Assembly (NCBI RefSeq): GCF_000764305.2
Contig: NW_025935919.1
Coordinates: 109,759-173,758 of the forward strand
DNA: 64,000 bases
DNA from: Hyalella azteca
Lineage: Eukaryota > Arthropoda > Malacostraca > Amphipoda > Hyalellidae
Direction: 5' to 3'
The notes under the pieces: model-generated
What the model saw: only the letters and a program-made list of their open reading frames with translations
Databases searched by the model: none
Told to the model about the DNA's origin: nothing
Shown: positions 1 to 11,544 of the stretch, piece after piece
How positions within the stretch are numbered: the stretch's first letter is position 1
How the letters are laid out: every line of letters starts with the position of its first letter
Translations under genes and position numbers: made by a program

Positions 1-286
1 CTATATGTCTAGTAAAACTTGCTGATCTAGTTATCACTTACGCACTCTAGTGATACTCCACATCCTATATGTCTAGTAAAACTTGCTGATCTAGTTATCA
101 CTTACGCACTCTAGTGATACTCCACATCCTATATGTCTAGTAAAACTTGCTGATCTAGTTATCACTTACGCACTCTAGTGATACTCCACATCCTATATGT
201 CTAGTAAAACTTGCTGATCTAGTTATCACTTACGCACTCTAGTGATACTCCACATCCTATATGTCTAGTAAAACTTGCTGATCTAG
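1..286. repeat. 64-bp tandem repeat, about 4.5 copies
   Basis: Units beginning ctatatgtctag start at 1, 65, 129, 193 and 257, giving an exact 64-bp period. The copies look nearly identical, which points to recent expansion or homogenisation. The array runs off the left edge, so its full size is unknown. Confidence 0.97.
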
Positions 287-290
287 TAAA

Positions 291-840
291 ATAGACTTCG
301 TACAAAAAGCGATGCACAATTCTTGCACTTGTGTTGGTAATCCTGACGCAGTCTTACTCTTCAAAAGGAGTATCAGTGATACGTGCAAAAAATACCTCAT
401 TATTTTGAAAAAAAATGACTCGTTTATTTCTCTAAGTGTTATAAACAGCGGTTTCTTTTGACCATCAGGTTAATCTTCATAACATTTGTATATATTTTTT
501 AGAATTAATATCATTTCCGACATGTTGTTGGGTTTTCTTTCTTCTTCCGAAAATTAATGGATTGAAATGTAATATTTATATCAACCTCATGTTCATGATG
601 AAAACTTTAAAATATGGACCCTTTTTAGTGCCGGATTTGGAGTTTAATTTTGTGCTTTTCAAATTTGATATTTTTCGTTGTAATGTACATTGTTTTGAAA
701 TTGTATTGTTTCGTAGAAGTGACGACCAGAAATATTGTTAGTGTCCTTCTTTTGTGCTGGTTTTGTAGTAATTATTGTTAAGAATTAATGAAGTAGTTCA
801 GTAGTAAGCCATAAAAAACAATCTTGTGCTATATGAGGGC
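291..840. other. AT-rich stretch without recognisable feature
   Basis: I see no exon-like segment, RNA gene or repeat between the 64-bp array and the GC-rich repeat at 851. Confidence 0.5.
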
Positions 841-850
841 ATTTTATTGT

Positions 851-1015
851 GCCCCTCGGACGCTGAGGGTACGAAGCGCCCCTCGGCCGCTGAGGNCTGT
901 CTCTTATACACATCTAGATGTGTATAAGAGACAGGGGTACGAGGCGCCCCTCGGACGCTGAGGGTACGAGGCGCCCCTCGGACGCCGAGGGTACTGTGCA
1001 ACCCTCGGACGCTAC
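851..1015. repeat. 27-bp GC-rich tandem repeat interrupted by a gap and an adapter
   Basis: Units of the type cccctcggacgctgagg recur with a 27-bp period (for example 852 and 879). Each holds a short CCTC/GAGG inverted repeat. The array is broken by an N at 896 and by the 38-bp mosaic-end palindrome at 897-934, then resumes on the other side. The true array is probably longer than shown. Confidence 0.85.
897..934. other. Tn5/Nextera mosaic-end junction (sequencing adapter artefact)
   Basis: Two 19-bp Tn5 mosaic ends (CTGTCTCTTATACACATCT and its reverse complement) are fused head to head, the junction made when a Nextera mate-pair fragment is circularised. It follows an N directly and lies inside a tandem repeat. 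It is library sequence, not genome. Reading through it creates the known spurious peptide SYTHLDVYKR. Confidence 0.97.
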
Positions 1016-1618
1016 ACTGGAATTTGTTATAAGCAATTCAGGGTATTTTGGTTTAGTGTAAATGCATATCATTTCATAGTTAAGTTGTTAAATTATTATT
1101 TAAACTTGTATAGGCTTTCTGTGTCGAGCAAAAAGCTGACATTATTTACGAATATGTTACGCTGATCTTATACGAGGAGACAACTTTTCTATCATTTATG
1201 AGGTCCAGACTTTTATATGTTTTATGAAAAAGAAGATTTTAGTGCGGCATTCATGAGGAACTAAATTTTATATCATTAACGAAGAGCCAACTTTTATATC
1301 AGTTATTATAAGCCAACTTTAGTATAATTAAAGAGGAACTAATTTTTTAGCAGTTATGAGGAGATTATTTTTTTCATCATTCCTGAAGAGTCAATTTTTC
1401 TATCATTTATTGAGCCGACTTGTCTAGTAGGTATTCTAGAAGTCTCTTGCACTCTTTACTTATTTTTTCGTAACTATAAAGTTCGTCACAACAACGACAG
1501 CTCTGGGCAGCAGTATTTCGCGTATTGAACTTGCATCGTCTTGTAATTATGATAAAAATTGTATTGAATTTGAAACTTCATACCCGAGAGGTAGGTTCCG
1601 CTATACTCCTTTAGGCGC

Positions 1619-1697
1619 TGTGTCAAGAAGTTGTCTCGAGGTGTGTCAAGAAGTTGTCTCGAGGTGTGTCAAGAAGTTGTCTCGAGGTGTGTCAAGG
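1619..1697. repeat. 23-bp tandem repeat, about 3.4 copies
   Basis: Units tgtgtcaagaagttgtctcg start at 1619, 1642, 1665 and 1688. No coding function is apparent. Confidence 0.9.
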
Positions 1698-1699
1698 TA

Positions 1700-2935
1700 C
1701 TATATACATCTGTGATGAACTCAGCTGCATATACATTCGTATGAATGGATGCCCAGAATTCGTGCATGTGTGCCAGAATTTGTGTATTCGTGTTAAGTCG
1801 TGTATTACACACATGAATATGTACACTAATTATTAGCCATATGAACAATTCTAAAAATACGTGTACGTGTATAAGAACATGTGTAAAAGTACACGAAAAT
1901 GAAGCTTGTGTACACGGGTAAAAATATATAACTGGTGCAGGAACCTGTGTAGATGTGTATAATATTTAGTGTTGTTGTGTAGATTAAGTCTTCAATAAAA
2001 ATGCTATGCACTCAATGAATCTGGAACACCCTGTGATAGCCAAGCTACATGTTCTGAGTCTCGCCGGCAAGTGGCGACATTAGTGCATATAAACAACCGC
2101 GATGAATGATGACTGCCTAAACTTTCCTGCCTTCCAATTGCCTTTTATTTGCCTTCACTGCTGCCTTCGTTTGAAAATTGGAAGGTAAATGATGTGAAAG
2201 ATTGATGTGAAAGGTAAATGGTTAAGAAAATGATGAATCTAATGAATCTGTTGAGCCGAAAATTGATGTGGAAGGTAAATGGTAAAGAGAATGATGAATC
2301 TGTTGAGTCAACGTTTGATGAGTCGGAGTGTTGGACACACCGTTGATATCCGACTTATCAAATCGTTGAGTCGTACATCATCGTTGATGAATCGGACTAT
2401 TCGGTTGTGGCAACGATTGATGAAGAAGGAAAAAATTTAAGTTATTGATGAATATTTTGAGTCGACGTTTGATGAGGAAGGCATATGGCTAAAGAAATAA
2501 TAAATCCAATGATTCTGTTGAGTTACTGTTAGATGAACACACTGCATTAGAAAATGATGAATTAGATGACTTAGGTCATTATTAGGTGAGGATGACACAG
2601 GGTTAAGAGAAGGCAAATACACTTTGATATAAAAAAATTTCAATGTTGATCTCGCAATTTGCAAGAGCCTAGAGTAAGAGGGGAGACTGCACTCTGGAAA
2701 ATCAAAAAGACTTGACACGGATATTGACGCACTCTCGCCCTTATGTGGGTTATATTGACCCGGAAAAGGACGTATCAGTGCTACACACATCAAGTGTCAC
2801 TATTTGCACAATAGTGACATCGAATATTTTGAGTGCGGGCGCCGTTATTTTGAGAAGGTGATTTGTAAGCGGCACCGCCCGCCACCCCGCCGCCCATATA
2901 CGGCGGCCGCCCAACCGTAGCCGAGACAGAACATG
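1700..2935. other. Non-coding stretch with weak repeated motifs
   Basis: Short open frames occur but none resembles a known protein. 2190-2500 holds loosely repeated phrases such as aaggtaaatggtaaagagaatgatgaatctgttgag, without a strict period. I see no exon signal. Confidence 0.4.
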
Positions 2936-2939
2936 CGCC

Positions 2940-4888
2940 CAATAGCCTACAGAACATGTTCATGTTGCAGGGCGCCTGCAGAACATGTTCATGTTGCAGG
3001 GCTCTTCCAAAAACATGTTCATGTTGCAGGGCTCTTCCAAAAACATGTTCATGTTGCAAGGCGCTGCCCGTTTTTGAACGGTAACTATGTTCAGTAGATT
3101 GGTTTCCTGTAATAGAATGTATTTAATTCCTAGCTATTAAGCCATTAGGCCATTTTGCACCGGAAGCTGAAAATATACATAGCCGGCAAGGTGAAGTTTT
3201 CAAAGCTTGAAAATTTCCCACAACATTCATCACGTACAAGAGGCCGGAGGTCTCCAGTGGACAGCCCGATGGAGCTGGCAAGGAAGAAACAGCGTCGGCA
3301 TCTCAAAGAGACGAGGTAATTACCAATGACCTGTGAATAGCAACAGCAACGATGCTGGAACACGAGAATAACAAGAGAAATGAAGGAGGAAGGTGAATAG
3401 CAACAGCAACGAAGACTCTTGATCGTACAAGAGGTCGCTTACACTTGACGTCAGTAGGAGAGACAGAGATGAGAAATGTAAGGAATTCTCCCTACACAAC
3501 AACTTGACCCCACAACTGCCCTGCCTACACAACAACTTGACCCCACAACTGCCCTGCCTACACAACTTGACCCCACAACTGCCCTGCCTACACAACAACT
3601 TGACCCTGCAGGCTGTACGTCAGAGCTCAGATAGTGCAGGTTTTAACCGTCTCTTGCTTGGATGTCAACTTCGACCCATTCATTTACGTTACTTATTATT
3701 GCACCTCATGAGACTAAGTATTTTTTTCAATTCCTGCCTATTCATCTGAATTTTCATCTGATACCTGATACATTAACCGATGCCTGGAAAAGCTGTTGTT
3801 GTATGACAGATCAGCTGATGCTCCAATCGTCAGCTGATGCCTTTTTCGTCAGCTGATGCCTCTTTCACCAGCTGAAGCCGTCCTGATACATCAGCTGTTG
3901 GCTCAATCGTCAGCTGATGCCTCTTTCGTCAGCTGATACCCCTTTCGCCAGCTGAAGCCGGCCTGATACATCAGCTGTTAGCTGCTCAATCGTCAGCTGA
4001 TGCCTTTCCCCAGGCCAGGATTTGCTGACATCAGCTCTTTAGCTCAGCGCCGTCAACTTCCTGTTATGTCTTTGCTTCGGCCTCCGCCTGGCGCTTTACC
4101 TTCACGGCGCGACTGGGCTCTGAGGCTTCATATTTTCTGACCCCTCCACTCCCTCAGGCCTGGCGTCGGCAGTGTCAGCAAATTTTTTCTCCCCCCTGAC
4201 CTTAAGAGTGTCAGCAAATTTTGTCTCTTCCCATCACACGTCAACGTTACAGCAGTGCGGTTTTTTCAACAATGTTATATTATTTCTTTGCGGTAAATTT
4301 TGGGTTTATTAAGGTCCCTGAATTGCAATTTGTTAATGGCTGGTCAGTAACCCTAGTAAGAGTTTCTGATCTACTATGTCATACAGACGGAAATAATTCG
4401 CTCCATGCACTTCAATCCTTGTATCGTAGGTATCGTCTGGTAAGAGTACGATTATAAATTTCTTAACTCCCACTCGCTAATTTAGCTATGCCACTCTTTT
4501 TACGAATGGTAATAGGACCGCGTATTTACATCCTTCATCCTTCCTGCCTGTAAATCGGGTGGTTTACTCAAATCCTAGGAAACCAAAAGCAAATACTGCG
4601 AGCGATCATAAAAATCCGTCAAAATTTTTATACAAAATACCCAAGACTGCTTGTGAAAATTCAGAAAATTTTTCGAGCACAGCGGCCGCGTGTGAAAAAT
4701 GCAGCGGGACTGACGAGTCGCCGTCGCTGTGACTCCGACAACGGAACGCGGCGGCTTTCAAGTCCGCGCACCGCAGCGTCGGGCGCCTTTTTTGTTGTGC
4801 GCCTTCTTTTGTTTACTCTTGCAATCCTTTAATAGGAACCAGCCATTTGTTTACCGAGGTCTTAATTGCAGTCTCCCGTCGGGGCTCA
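2940..4888. repeat. Copy 1 of a ~1.95-kb head-to-tail duplication
   Basis: This block matches 4890-6848 almost base for base. gaacggtaactatg is at 3076 and 4981, and gtctcccgtcggggctca is at 4871 and 6832. It opens with a 30-bp array (gcagggctcttccaaaaaca type), carries a minisatellite of aacttgaccccacaactgcc units at 3490-3605, then repeated cgtcagctgatgcc motifs at 3825-4010, then a unique part with a 78-codon open frame (4221-4457) of no recognisable family. The two copies differ by scattered substitutions and by minisatellite copy number. An N at 4889 separates them. Confidence 0.93.
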
Positions 4889-4889
4889 N

Positions 4890-6848
4890 ATGTTCATGTT
4901 GCAGGGCTCTTCCAAAAACATGTTCATGTTGCAGGGCTCTTCCAAAAACATGTTCATGTTGCAAGGCGCTGCCCGTTTTTGAACGGTAACTATGTTCAGT
5001 AGATTGGTTTCCTGTAATAGAATGTATTTAATTCCTAGCTATTAAGCCATTAGGCCATTTTGCACCGGAAGCTGAAAATATACATAGCCGGCAAGGTGAA
5101 GTTTTCATAGCTTGAAAATTTCCCACAACATTCATCACGTACAAGAGGCCGGAGGTCTCCAGTGGACAGCCCGATGGAGCTGGCAAGGAAGAAACAGCGT
5201 CGGCATCTCAAAGAGACGAAGTAATAACCAATTACCAGTGACCAATGAATAGCAACAGCAACGATGCAGGATCAGGGGATAGCAACAGAAACGAAGCTGG
5301 AACACGAGAATAATAAGAGAAATGAAGGAGGAAGGTGAATAGCAACAGCAACGAAGACTCGATCGTACAAGAGGTCGCTTACACGGGACGTCAGTAGGAG
5401 AGACAGAGAAGAGAAATGTAAGGAATTCTGCTTACACAACAACTTAACCCCACAACTGCCCTGCCTACACAACTTGACCCCACAACTGCCCTGCCTACAC
5501 AACAACTTGACCCCACAACTGCCCTGCCTACACAACAACTTGACCCCACAACTGCCCTGACTAAATAACAACTTGACCCCACAACTGCCCTGCCTACACA
5601 ACAACTTGACCCCACAACTGCCCTGACTAAATAACAACTTGACCCTGCAGGCTATATGCCAGAGCAGGGGCAGGTTTTAACCGTCCCTTGCTTGGATATC
5701 AGCTTCGATCCATTCGTTGAATGGATCGATTCGTTTCGTCTATTCAACATGAGACTAGTAGGTTTTTTTTCCATTCCTGCCTATTATTCTAATTTCCAGG
5801 GTGCATGCATGAATTTTGATCTGATACCTGATAGATTAAGCGATGCCTGGAAAAGCTGCTGTTATATGACAGATCAGCTGAGGCTCCAATCGTCAGCTGA
5901 TGCCTCTTTCGCCAGCTGATGCCGGCCTGATACATCAGCTGTTGGCTCAATCGTCAGCTGATGCCTTTCCCCAGGCCAGGATTTGCTGACATCAGCTCTT
6001 TGGCTCAGCGCCGTCAACTTCCTGTTATGTCTTTGCTTCGGCCTCCGCCTGGCGCTTTACCTTCACGGCGCGACTGGGCTCTGAGGCTTCATATTTTCTG
6101 ACCCCTCCACTCCCTCAGGCCTGGCGTCGGCAGTGTCAGCAAATTTTTTCTCCCCCCTGACCTTAAGAGTGTCAGCAAATTTTGTCTCTTCCCATCACAC
6201 GTCAACCTTACACCAATGCGGTTTTTTCAACAATGTTATATTATTTCTTTGCGGTAAATTTTGGGTTTATTAAGGTCCCTGAATTGCAATTTGTTAATGG
6301 CTGGTCAGTAACCCTAGTAAGAGTTTCTGATCTACTATGTCATACAGACGGAAATAATTCGCTCCATGCACTTCAATCCTTGTATCGTAGGTATCGTCTG
6401 GTAAGAGTACGATTATAAATTTCTTAACTCCCACTCGCTAATTTAGCTATGCCACTCTTTTTACGAATGGTAATAGGACCGCGTATTTACACCCTTCATC
6501 CTTCCTGCCTGTAAATCGGGTGGTTTACTCAAATCCTAGGAAACCAAAAGCAAATACTGCGAGCGATCATAAAAATCCGTCAAAATTTTTATACAAAATA
6601 CCCAAGACTGCTTGTGAAAATTCAGAAAATTTTGCGAAAACAGCGGCCGCGTGTGAAAAATGCAGCGGACCTGACGAGTCGCCGTCGCTGTGACGCCGAC
6701 AACGGAACGCGGCGGCTTTCAAGTCCGCGCACCGCAGCGTCGGGCGCCTTTTTTGTTGTGCGCCTTCTTTTGTTTACTCTTGCAATCCTTTAATAGGAAC
6801 CAGCCTTTTGTTTACCGAGGTCTTAATTGCAGTCTCCCGTCGGGGCTC
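4890..6848. repeat. Copy 2 of the ~1.95-kb duplication
   Basis: This is the second copy, beginning in the 30-bp array right after the N and ending at the ggggctca boundary. Its aacttgaccccacaactgcc minisatellite (5436-5645) is longer than in copy 1, and its 78-codon open frame (6182-6418) differs by a few residues. The pair could be a true tandem repeat of a large satellite-like unit, or two haplotypes laid end to end. Confidence 0.93.
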
Positions 6849-6884
6849 ATAGCTTGCCACGAACTGCTTGATCACGATCAACGA

Positions 6885-7092
6885 TCTCCAAGACCGGCGG
6901 TGACGATCACCAAGACCGGCGACGACAATCACCAAGACCGGCGACGACGATCACCAAGACCGGCGACGACGATCACCAAGACCGGCGACGACGATCACCA
7001 AGACCGGCGACGACGATCACCAAGACCGGCGACGATGATCACCAAGACCGGCGACGACGATCACCAAGACCGGCGACGACAATCCCTAGACC
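6885..7092. repeat. 21-bp tandem repeat, about 9-10 copies
   Basis: The unit is gacgatcaccaagaccggcga. Because 21 is a multiple of three, every frame stays open and yields a low-complexity peptide (DDHQDRR). This does not show that it is translated. Confidence 0.95.
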
Positions 7093-7094
7093 GG

Positions 7095-7733
7095 CGAAGC
7101 CCTGCTTCACCTAAACTAAACCAATCTTGTTTCTTCGTTGAACTAGACTCCAATTTTCTAAAATTCATTTTTTTACCATGCAGCGTTCACGTCATAGTTA
7201 CTTGACTCCCATAGTGTGAATGCAAGACGTGTAATTTATTTTATAAATATTGAACTGTTTAGTCTTCTTAGGTGTTATCCAATGAAACTTCTGTACACTA
7301 TGCGGTATAACAATGACCAGTCTGTCATTTGCTGCACTATACCATGATAATGACGATAAGAAATAATTCCGAACGAAGAAACGTTGCAATAATTTCTTAA
7401 GTGAATAAGGAAGCATACTAAGGAGAGGTGATTCAACGGGTGCTTCAGAGAATTCTGAAGTATAATTGTAGTTCCCATTCTATCAATCTCAAATATTTTT
7501 ACAGCAGAACACGACATAGCACAGAATACAATACAATTTGATTGTGATAATTGCGCCCCGGTGCCAATCATTTGCGATAAGACCAATACAAGGTTGCGTT
7601 ACGAACTGTTCGGTTGTAATTATTAATGACAGGTTATGGCTGCATGCAAGAGCTTATGGCGCGCGCAACTCGCCTACTTCTAATGGCGGTCGCTGGCATC
7701 CCGACGCATTCCTGGCATTCCAGCCTGAAGCGC
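7095..7733. other. No recognisable feature
   Basis: Only short open frames without family resemblance lie between two tandem arrays. Confidence 0.4.
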
Positions 7734-7734
7734 C

Positions 7735-7866
7735 GGCTTCGTGAAGCGCGGGGAACAGCGCCGGCTTCGTGAAGCGCGAGGAGCAGTGCTGGCTTCGTGA
7801 AGCGCGGGAAGTAGCGCCGGCTTCATGAAGCGTGCGGTGTAGCGCCGGCTTCGTGAAGCGCTGAGT
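7735..7866. repeat. 28-bp tandem repeat with a palindromic core, five copies
   Basis: Each unit contains ggcttcgtgaagcgc, in which GCTTC and GAAGC form an inverted repeat around GT. Copies differ by several substitutions, so the array is older than its neighbours. Confidence 0.9.
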
Positions 7867-8270
7867 AGACTCCTGAGTCTCGGAATAGCTATCTCTAAAA
7901 TAAATGAACCGAGATAGCGAGACGAGACGAGAAATTTCCCGGATAAAGATAACGAGACATAGGCGAAAATTTATCCCGGAATAAAATAATAAAGTTATAA
8001 TTCGAAACACACTTGTGTCCCAGATTTTTAAACTTGTGCACCGGATATTATGAAACTTTACACGAGACATAAATTCGTAGGCTTAGGGCAGTGCCCTTCA
8101 TGTATACAAGTTTGGTTAAAAAGAAAGTCATATTTGCAATGTAGTAGTATGCAAATTTCCCATCACTGGCAATTAGCAGACCGTTAAGATTAAGCGCGAC
8201 CAGCTTTGATGTTGTCGTTAAATTTGTGGTAGCCGTCAGTTAGGCTGTTGATCTCGACTGGCGTAGCCTA

Positions 8271-8330
8271 CTAGTGTCCTCTTATACCTACAGAGTTGTA
8301 CTAGTGTCCTCTTATACTTACAGAGTTGTA
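8271..8330. repeat. 30-bp direct duplication
   Basis: Two adjacent copies of ctagtgtcctcttatac-type sequence start at 8271 and 8301 and differ by about one base. Confidence 0.85.
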
Positions 8331-9010
8331 ACTCCGACGCCAGGGTGAGTTGTTGCGTGCGATTTGTTGGAACTTGAATACTTTGTGGAAAGCCTTGATT
8401 TCAGTGATCAGGTTGATTTGTTATTCGTAGGTATTTACTCTTGTTTTCCTGTTTCAGGATCATGCGCTTAACAAAAACTCGTTGCTTTAGCTCTCTCTCC
8501 GTGCATTCTATTTATTATAGCTATCGTGTCCGATTTGAAAATATTCGTATTGTTTCCGATTGCGATTAGTTAATTTGCTTAGTTCCTATTTTCGCTTCCG
8601 TTTGCAAAATCATTCGTTCTGATTTGTTTTGCTATAATTTGTTGTTTATTTTTATTCCATTGAATTAAGCTTGTCATTGAAGTTTCAAATCCGTCTAGCC
8701 CAAGCCTTTCGCATCAAGTCAATAGGTGAGGGCTTTACAATTCCCGGTGATTGCATGGTGGGCGTGACAAGACCATCCGAACTTTGGTGGTGACACGACT
8801 GGTAATTGGCATGGTTAATAAGGATATCTAAGGCTAGTCTGTCACAATTTTCATTTAGAACTACTTTAGTTTACCGTCTCTAGCTGCCTGATAGTAGGTA
8901 GAGTAGTAGGGTCAACAATTCTTAAAATTTGTCCAAATGAAAGGTTAGCAAAGTCCGATGACGCGTTTGACTAATCACGAGCATCTTCAGCAATCGTCTT
9001 GGCCTGCCCT

Positions 9011-9476
9011 TTGAATGCGTTCTTTCAAAAACCCTTGAACGAAGGGACTTCGTCGGCCGATTGGAAAGAAGCTCACGTAACACCATTGTTCAAAAAATAT
9101 AACTCAGTACTCACTGAGTATTGAGAGACACAGTAGCGCATTTTCTCGTCGACGAAAACGTTAAGTCACGGACGGACAGACGGACATGGCGAGCACAATA
9201 GTGCATTTTTTCCATAAATGTAAAAAAATGCAAGATGACAAAAGTAGCCCCGTTAACTATCGCCCTGCCAGTCTGATAAGTATTTTATGTAAGGTAATGG
9301 AATCTGTTGTGAGGGATAGGATTATCGATCAACTGACTGTTCACCATCTCCTATCAGACTGGCAACATGGCTTTATTACCGGCAGATCCTGCACCACTAA
9401 CCCCTTGTCTACGTTGAACGACTGGACTCGCCTGTTGGACGAAAGGAAGCCAGTGGATGCAGTGTACCTCGTATAT
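9011..9476 (+). pseudogene. Fragment of a non-LTR retrotransposon reverse transcriptase
   Basis: Two pieces of a LINE-type reverse transcriptase are visible. The first, at about 9011-9117, reads a DWKEAHVTPLFKK block. The second, at about 9240-9476, reads SSPVNYRPASLISILCKVME, then QHGFITGRSC and a trailing PVDAVYL. These match the fingers and palm-approach blocks of jockey/CR1/RTE-like enzymes (usual form: DWK.A.V.PIFKKG, NYRPISLTS, QHGF...SC). The blocks are in different frames, separated by about 100 bases of unrelated sequence. The catalytic FADD box is missing because the fragment stops at an inserted MITE at 9477. It is a dead, truncated copy. The family within non-LTR elements is unresolved. 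Confidence 0.88.
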
Positions 9477-9723
9477 CATGGTTGAACTAGTATAAGGTTG
9501 ACCCATCAGAAGCCCATTTTTGCGGATGTAGCTCGTTGTTCGCCTGTGACGTCACTGATCCGTCACGGGCATTAACCAATCACCGAAATTCGATCAAACC
9601 AGTCGACCAATCAGGCATGGGAATGAAGGGTTTGTTTACGTTTCTCGATCTACGTAACGTAACAAGAAAGCTGAACTGAAAGACCGAACTTCTCGTGGGT
9701 CAACCTGATATAGTTCAACCAGG
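9477..9723. mobile_element. hAT-like MITE (247 bp) with 8-bp target-site duplication
   Basis: The ends are inverted repeats: left catggttgaactagta, and the right end read on the minus strand is cctggttgaactata. Matching continues to about 32 bp (ggttgacccatcagaag against ggttgacccacgagaag). The element is flanked on both sides by TCGTATAT (9469-9476 and 9724-9731), a perfect 8-bp duplication typical of hAT-class insertion. It has no coding capacity and sits inside the reverse transcriptase fragment. Confidence 0.85.
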
Positions 9724-9731
9724 TCGTATAT

Positions 9732-10460
9732 TAACCTAGCGTAATGCAACCACGTGACTTATCCGATTCGCCTTACGGTATCGATTGTCGACCTTACAAC
9801 GGCACTATGCGTGCTACTGTGTAAAGCACCGCTGCATAGCCCTCTCCACACAGAAGTGGGCTGAAGGCCGGCACCCGACATGGTGGAGATCTACTCTTTT
9901 AGTGCTCTATCTACTCTTTTAGTGCATGCCGCGAACGCCGGGGCATGAGTAAAGTCTGAGTAAAGTTTTCTAAAACTTCCCGATACTTCAGTCACGGGTC
10001 CGGAATCCGGATGACTTTGATTATGTTGACAGATGTCCCGAAGTTGCCAGGGGACAGTCATGAGCTCCCCGTCCTCGTTGCGGCCTTTCAGCGCCCTTGA
10101 GTAATGATTACCGGAACCGGGATTATAAAGCTGGACAGTCGCTACCTTCAATGATAGAAGTGCAGGAACAGGCTGTTATGACCACGACTTATCGACCTCA
10201 CTACAACGCACTAGCATGTTCGATCGTAGTGAGCCAATCAGCACGGTGCTCGAAGACACTTCAGTGACTTCACACCAAAGAGGTTCTCCAGCCTATCTAT
10301 AGAATCGTCCGCGCCAATTTCATTATGGTCGCCATACGATTAACTGAATAGATCACTCTTTCAGCGTGAATCATCGTCAAAATGGTCAATCTGGCAGTTG
10401 TGCCCAGTTGTAGCTCCTCCCTACCCTCGCATGACTCACCATCAAAGGATATTCAACCTA
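9732..10460. other. No recognisable feature
   Basis: An 86-codon minus frame (9891-10151) has no recognisable motif. A small direct repeat (ctactcttttagtgc, 9892 and 9911) is present. Confidence 0.35.
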
Positions 10461-10461
10461 C

Positions 10462-10588
10462 ACACATGTTGTACACGTGAGTGTACGTACACTACGTGTG
10501 TACACGTGAGTGTACGTACACTACGTGTGTACACGTGCGTGTACGTACGCTACGTGTGCACACGTGAGTGTACGTACGCTACGTGTGT
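10462..10588. repeat. 30-bp tandem repeat of palindromic gtacacgtgagtgtacgtac units
   Basis: About four copies. Each combines the palindromes CACGTG and GTACGTAC, so the array could fold extensively or pair between copies. Confidence 0.9.
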
Positions 10589-10594
10589 ACAAAG

Positions 10595-10765
10595 AAGAAG
10601 CAACAACAGCAGCACCGCCATTAACAGTACAGTAGCTACAATACCAGCAGCAACAATAGCAGCATTAACAGCTACGATCACAACAGCAGCAGTATTAGCA
10701 GCTGCAACAGAAGCGGCATTAACAGCTGCAATCGTAGCAGCAGCAGCAGCAGGAAGCAGCTGCGG
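10595..10765. repeat. Degenerate (GCA/ACA)n trinucleotide tract
   Basis: The low-complexity sequence is dominated by agcagc, aacagc and gctgca triplets. It stays open in several frames on both strands as a composition effect. Confidence 0.85.
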
Positions 10766-10804
10766 TGGCAGGTCGTCACGGGTCACAGCTGCACCGCCAC
10801 AGCT

Positions 10805-11020
10805 GCTCCCACGCAGCACGTATCCTCCCGCGTGCATTGCTCCCACGCAGCACGTATCCTCCCGCGTGCATTGCTCCCACGCAGCACGTATCCTCCCGCG
10901 TGCATTGCTCCCACGCGGCACGTATCCTCCCGCGTGCATTGCTCCCACGCGGCACGTATCCTCCCGCGTGCATTGCTCCCACGCAGCACGTATCCTCCGC
11001 GTGCATTGCTCCCACGTGGC
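10805..11020. repeat. 34-bp tandem repeat, about six copies
   Basis: Units gctcccacgcagcacgtatc begin at 10805 and 10839 and repeat with a 34-bp period. The last two copies are degraded. Many open frames cover it on both strands; I treat these as shadows of the repeat. Confidence 0.95.
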
Positions 11021-11039
11021 ACGAATACTCTTGCTCGTA

Positions 11040-11540
11040 TCTCTCTTAACTAATAAAATATTTCTCGTCTGCCGGTGAAGAAATAACAGTATCAACGATC
11101 TTAATCGTCCAATTCAATGTATAGAAGAGGTAAATCCTATGTAATTTATTCTTTTCTATACTTTGCATTGAAATTCTTAATTTTATTATATGAACATCCC
11201 GTCGCTTGCAAGGTCAAGGTTATTAAGTGCGTGAATGTTATTAATTTTTTATTAAAATTTGAGGTCGGCGAGACTGCGCTCTTCGCTTCTAGCAGCGGTA
11301 ACTTTACCCTCTGGAGGAGGGGAGGAAGCAACCGTAGGAAATGGGAGGGCGAGGGGTTAGAAGTTCCAAATGTTGTGGTACGAATGAATGAATGTATGAA
11401 GTATGAAGCTTGGTTCCTACGGACTCGGAAGCAGTTGACCACCGCAAGCAGACAGGCTGGATATTTCGGTGCATTTGTGGCCGCCACGAGTTCCTCAGGC
11501 GCGGCCACAAACCTGGACACACCGGTCACCCTGGGCCGCA
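11040..11540. other. No recognisable feature
   Basis: Long frames on both strands (11117-11623 plus, 11146-11541 minus) show no domain and overlap one another. I see no supporting splice or family signal. Confidence 0.35.
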
Positions 11541-11544
11541 TATA

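Noticed and set aside
798..1001. Open frame encoding a SYTHLDVYKR peptide
   Set aside because: The peptide is the translation of the Nextera mosaic-end palindrome, not a gene. The same applies to the start of the frame at 36053.
6690..7205. 171-codon frame with TKTGDDDHQDRRRR-type repeats
   Set aside because: Its length comes from the 21-bp array. The frame has no start context or family match, and its first part is shared with the duplicated non-coding block at 4729.
10398..11095. Overlapping long open frames on both strands
   Set aside because: They lie on low-complexity triplets and a 34-bp array. Openness on both strands at once is a repeat effect, and no domain is visible.
11146..11541. 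131-codon minus frame opposed to a 168-codon plus frame
   Set aside because: Neither shows a recognisable motif or splice signals, and they overlap in antisense.
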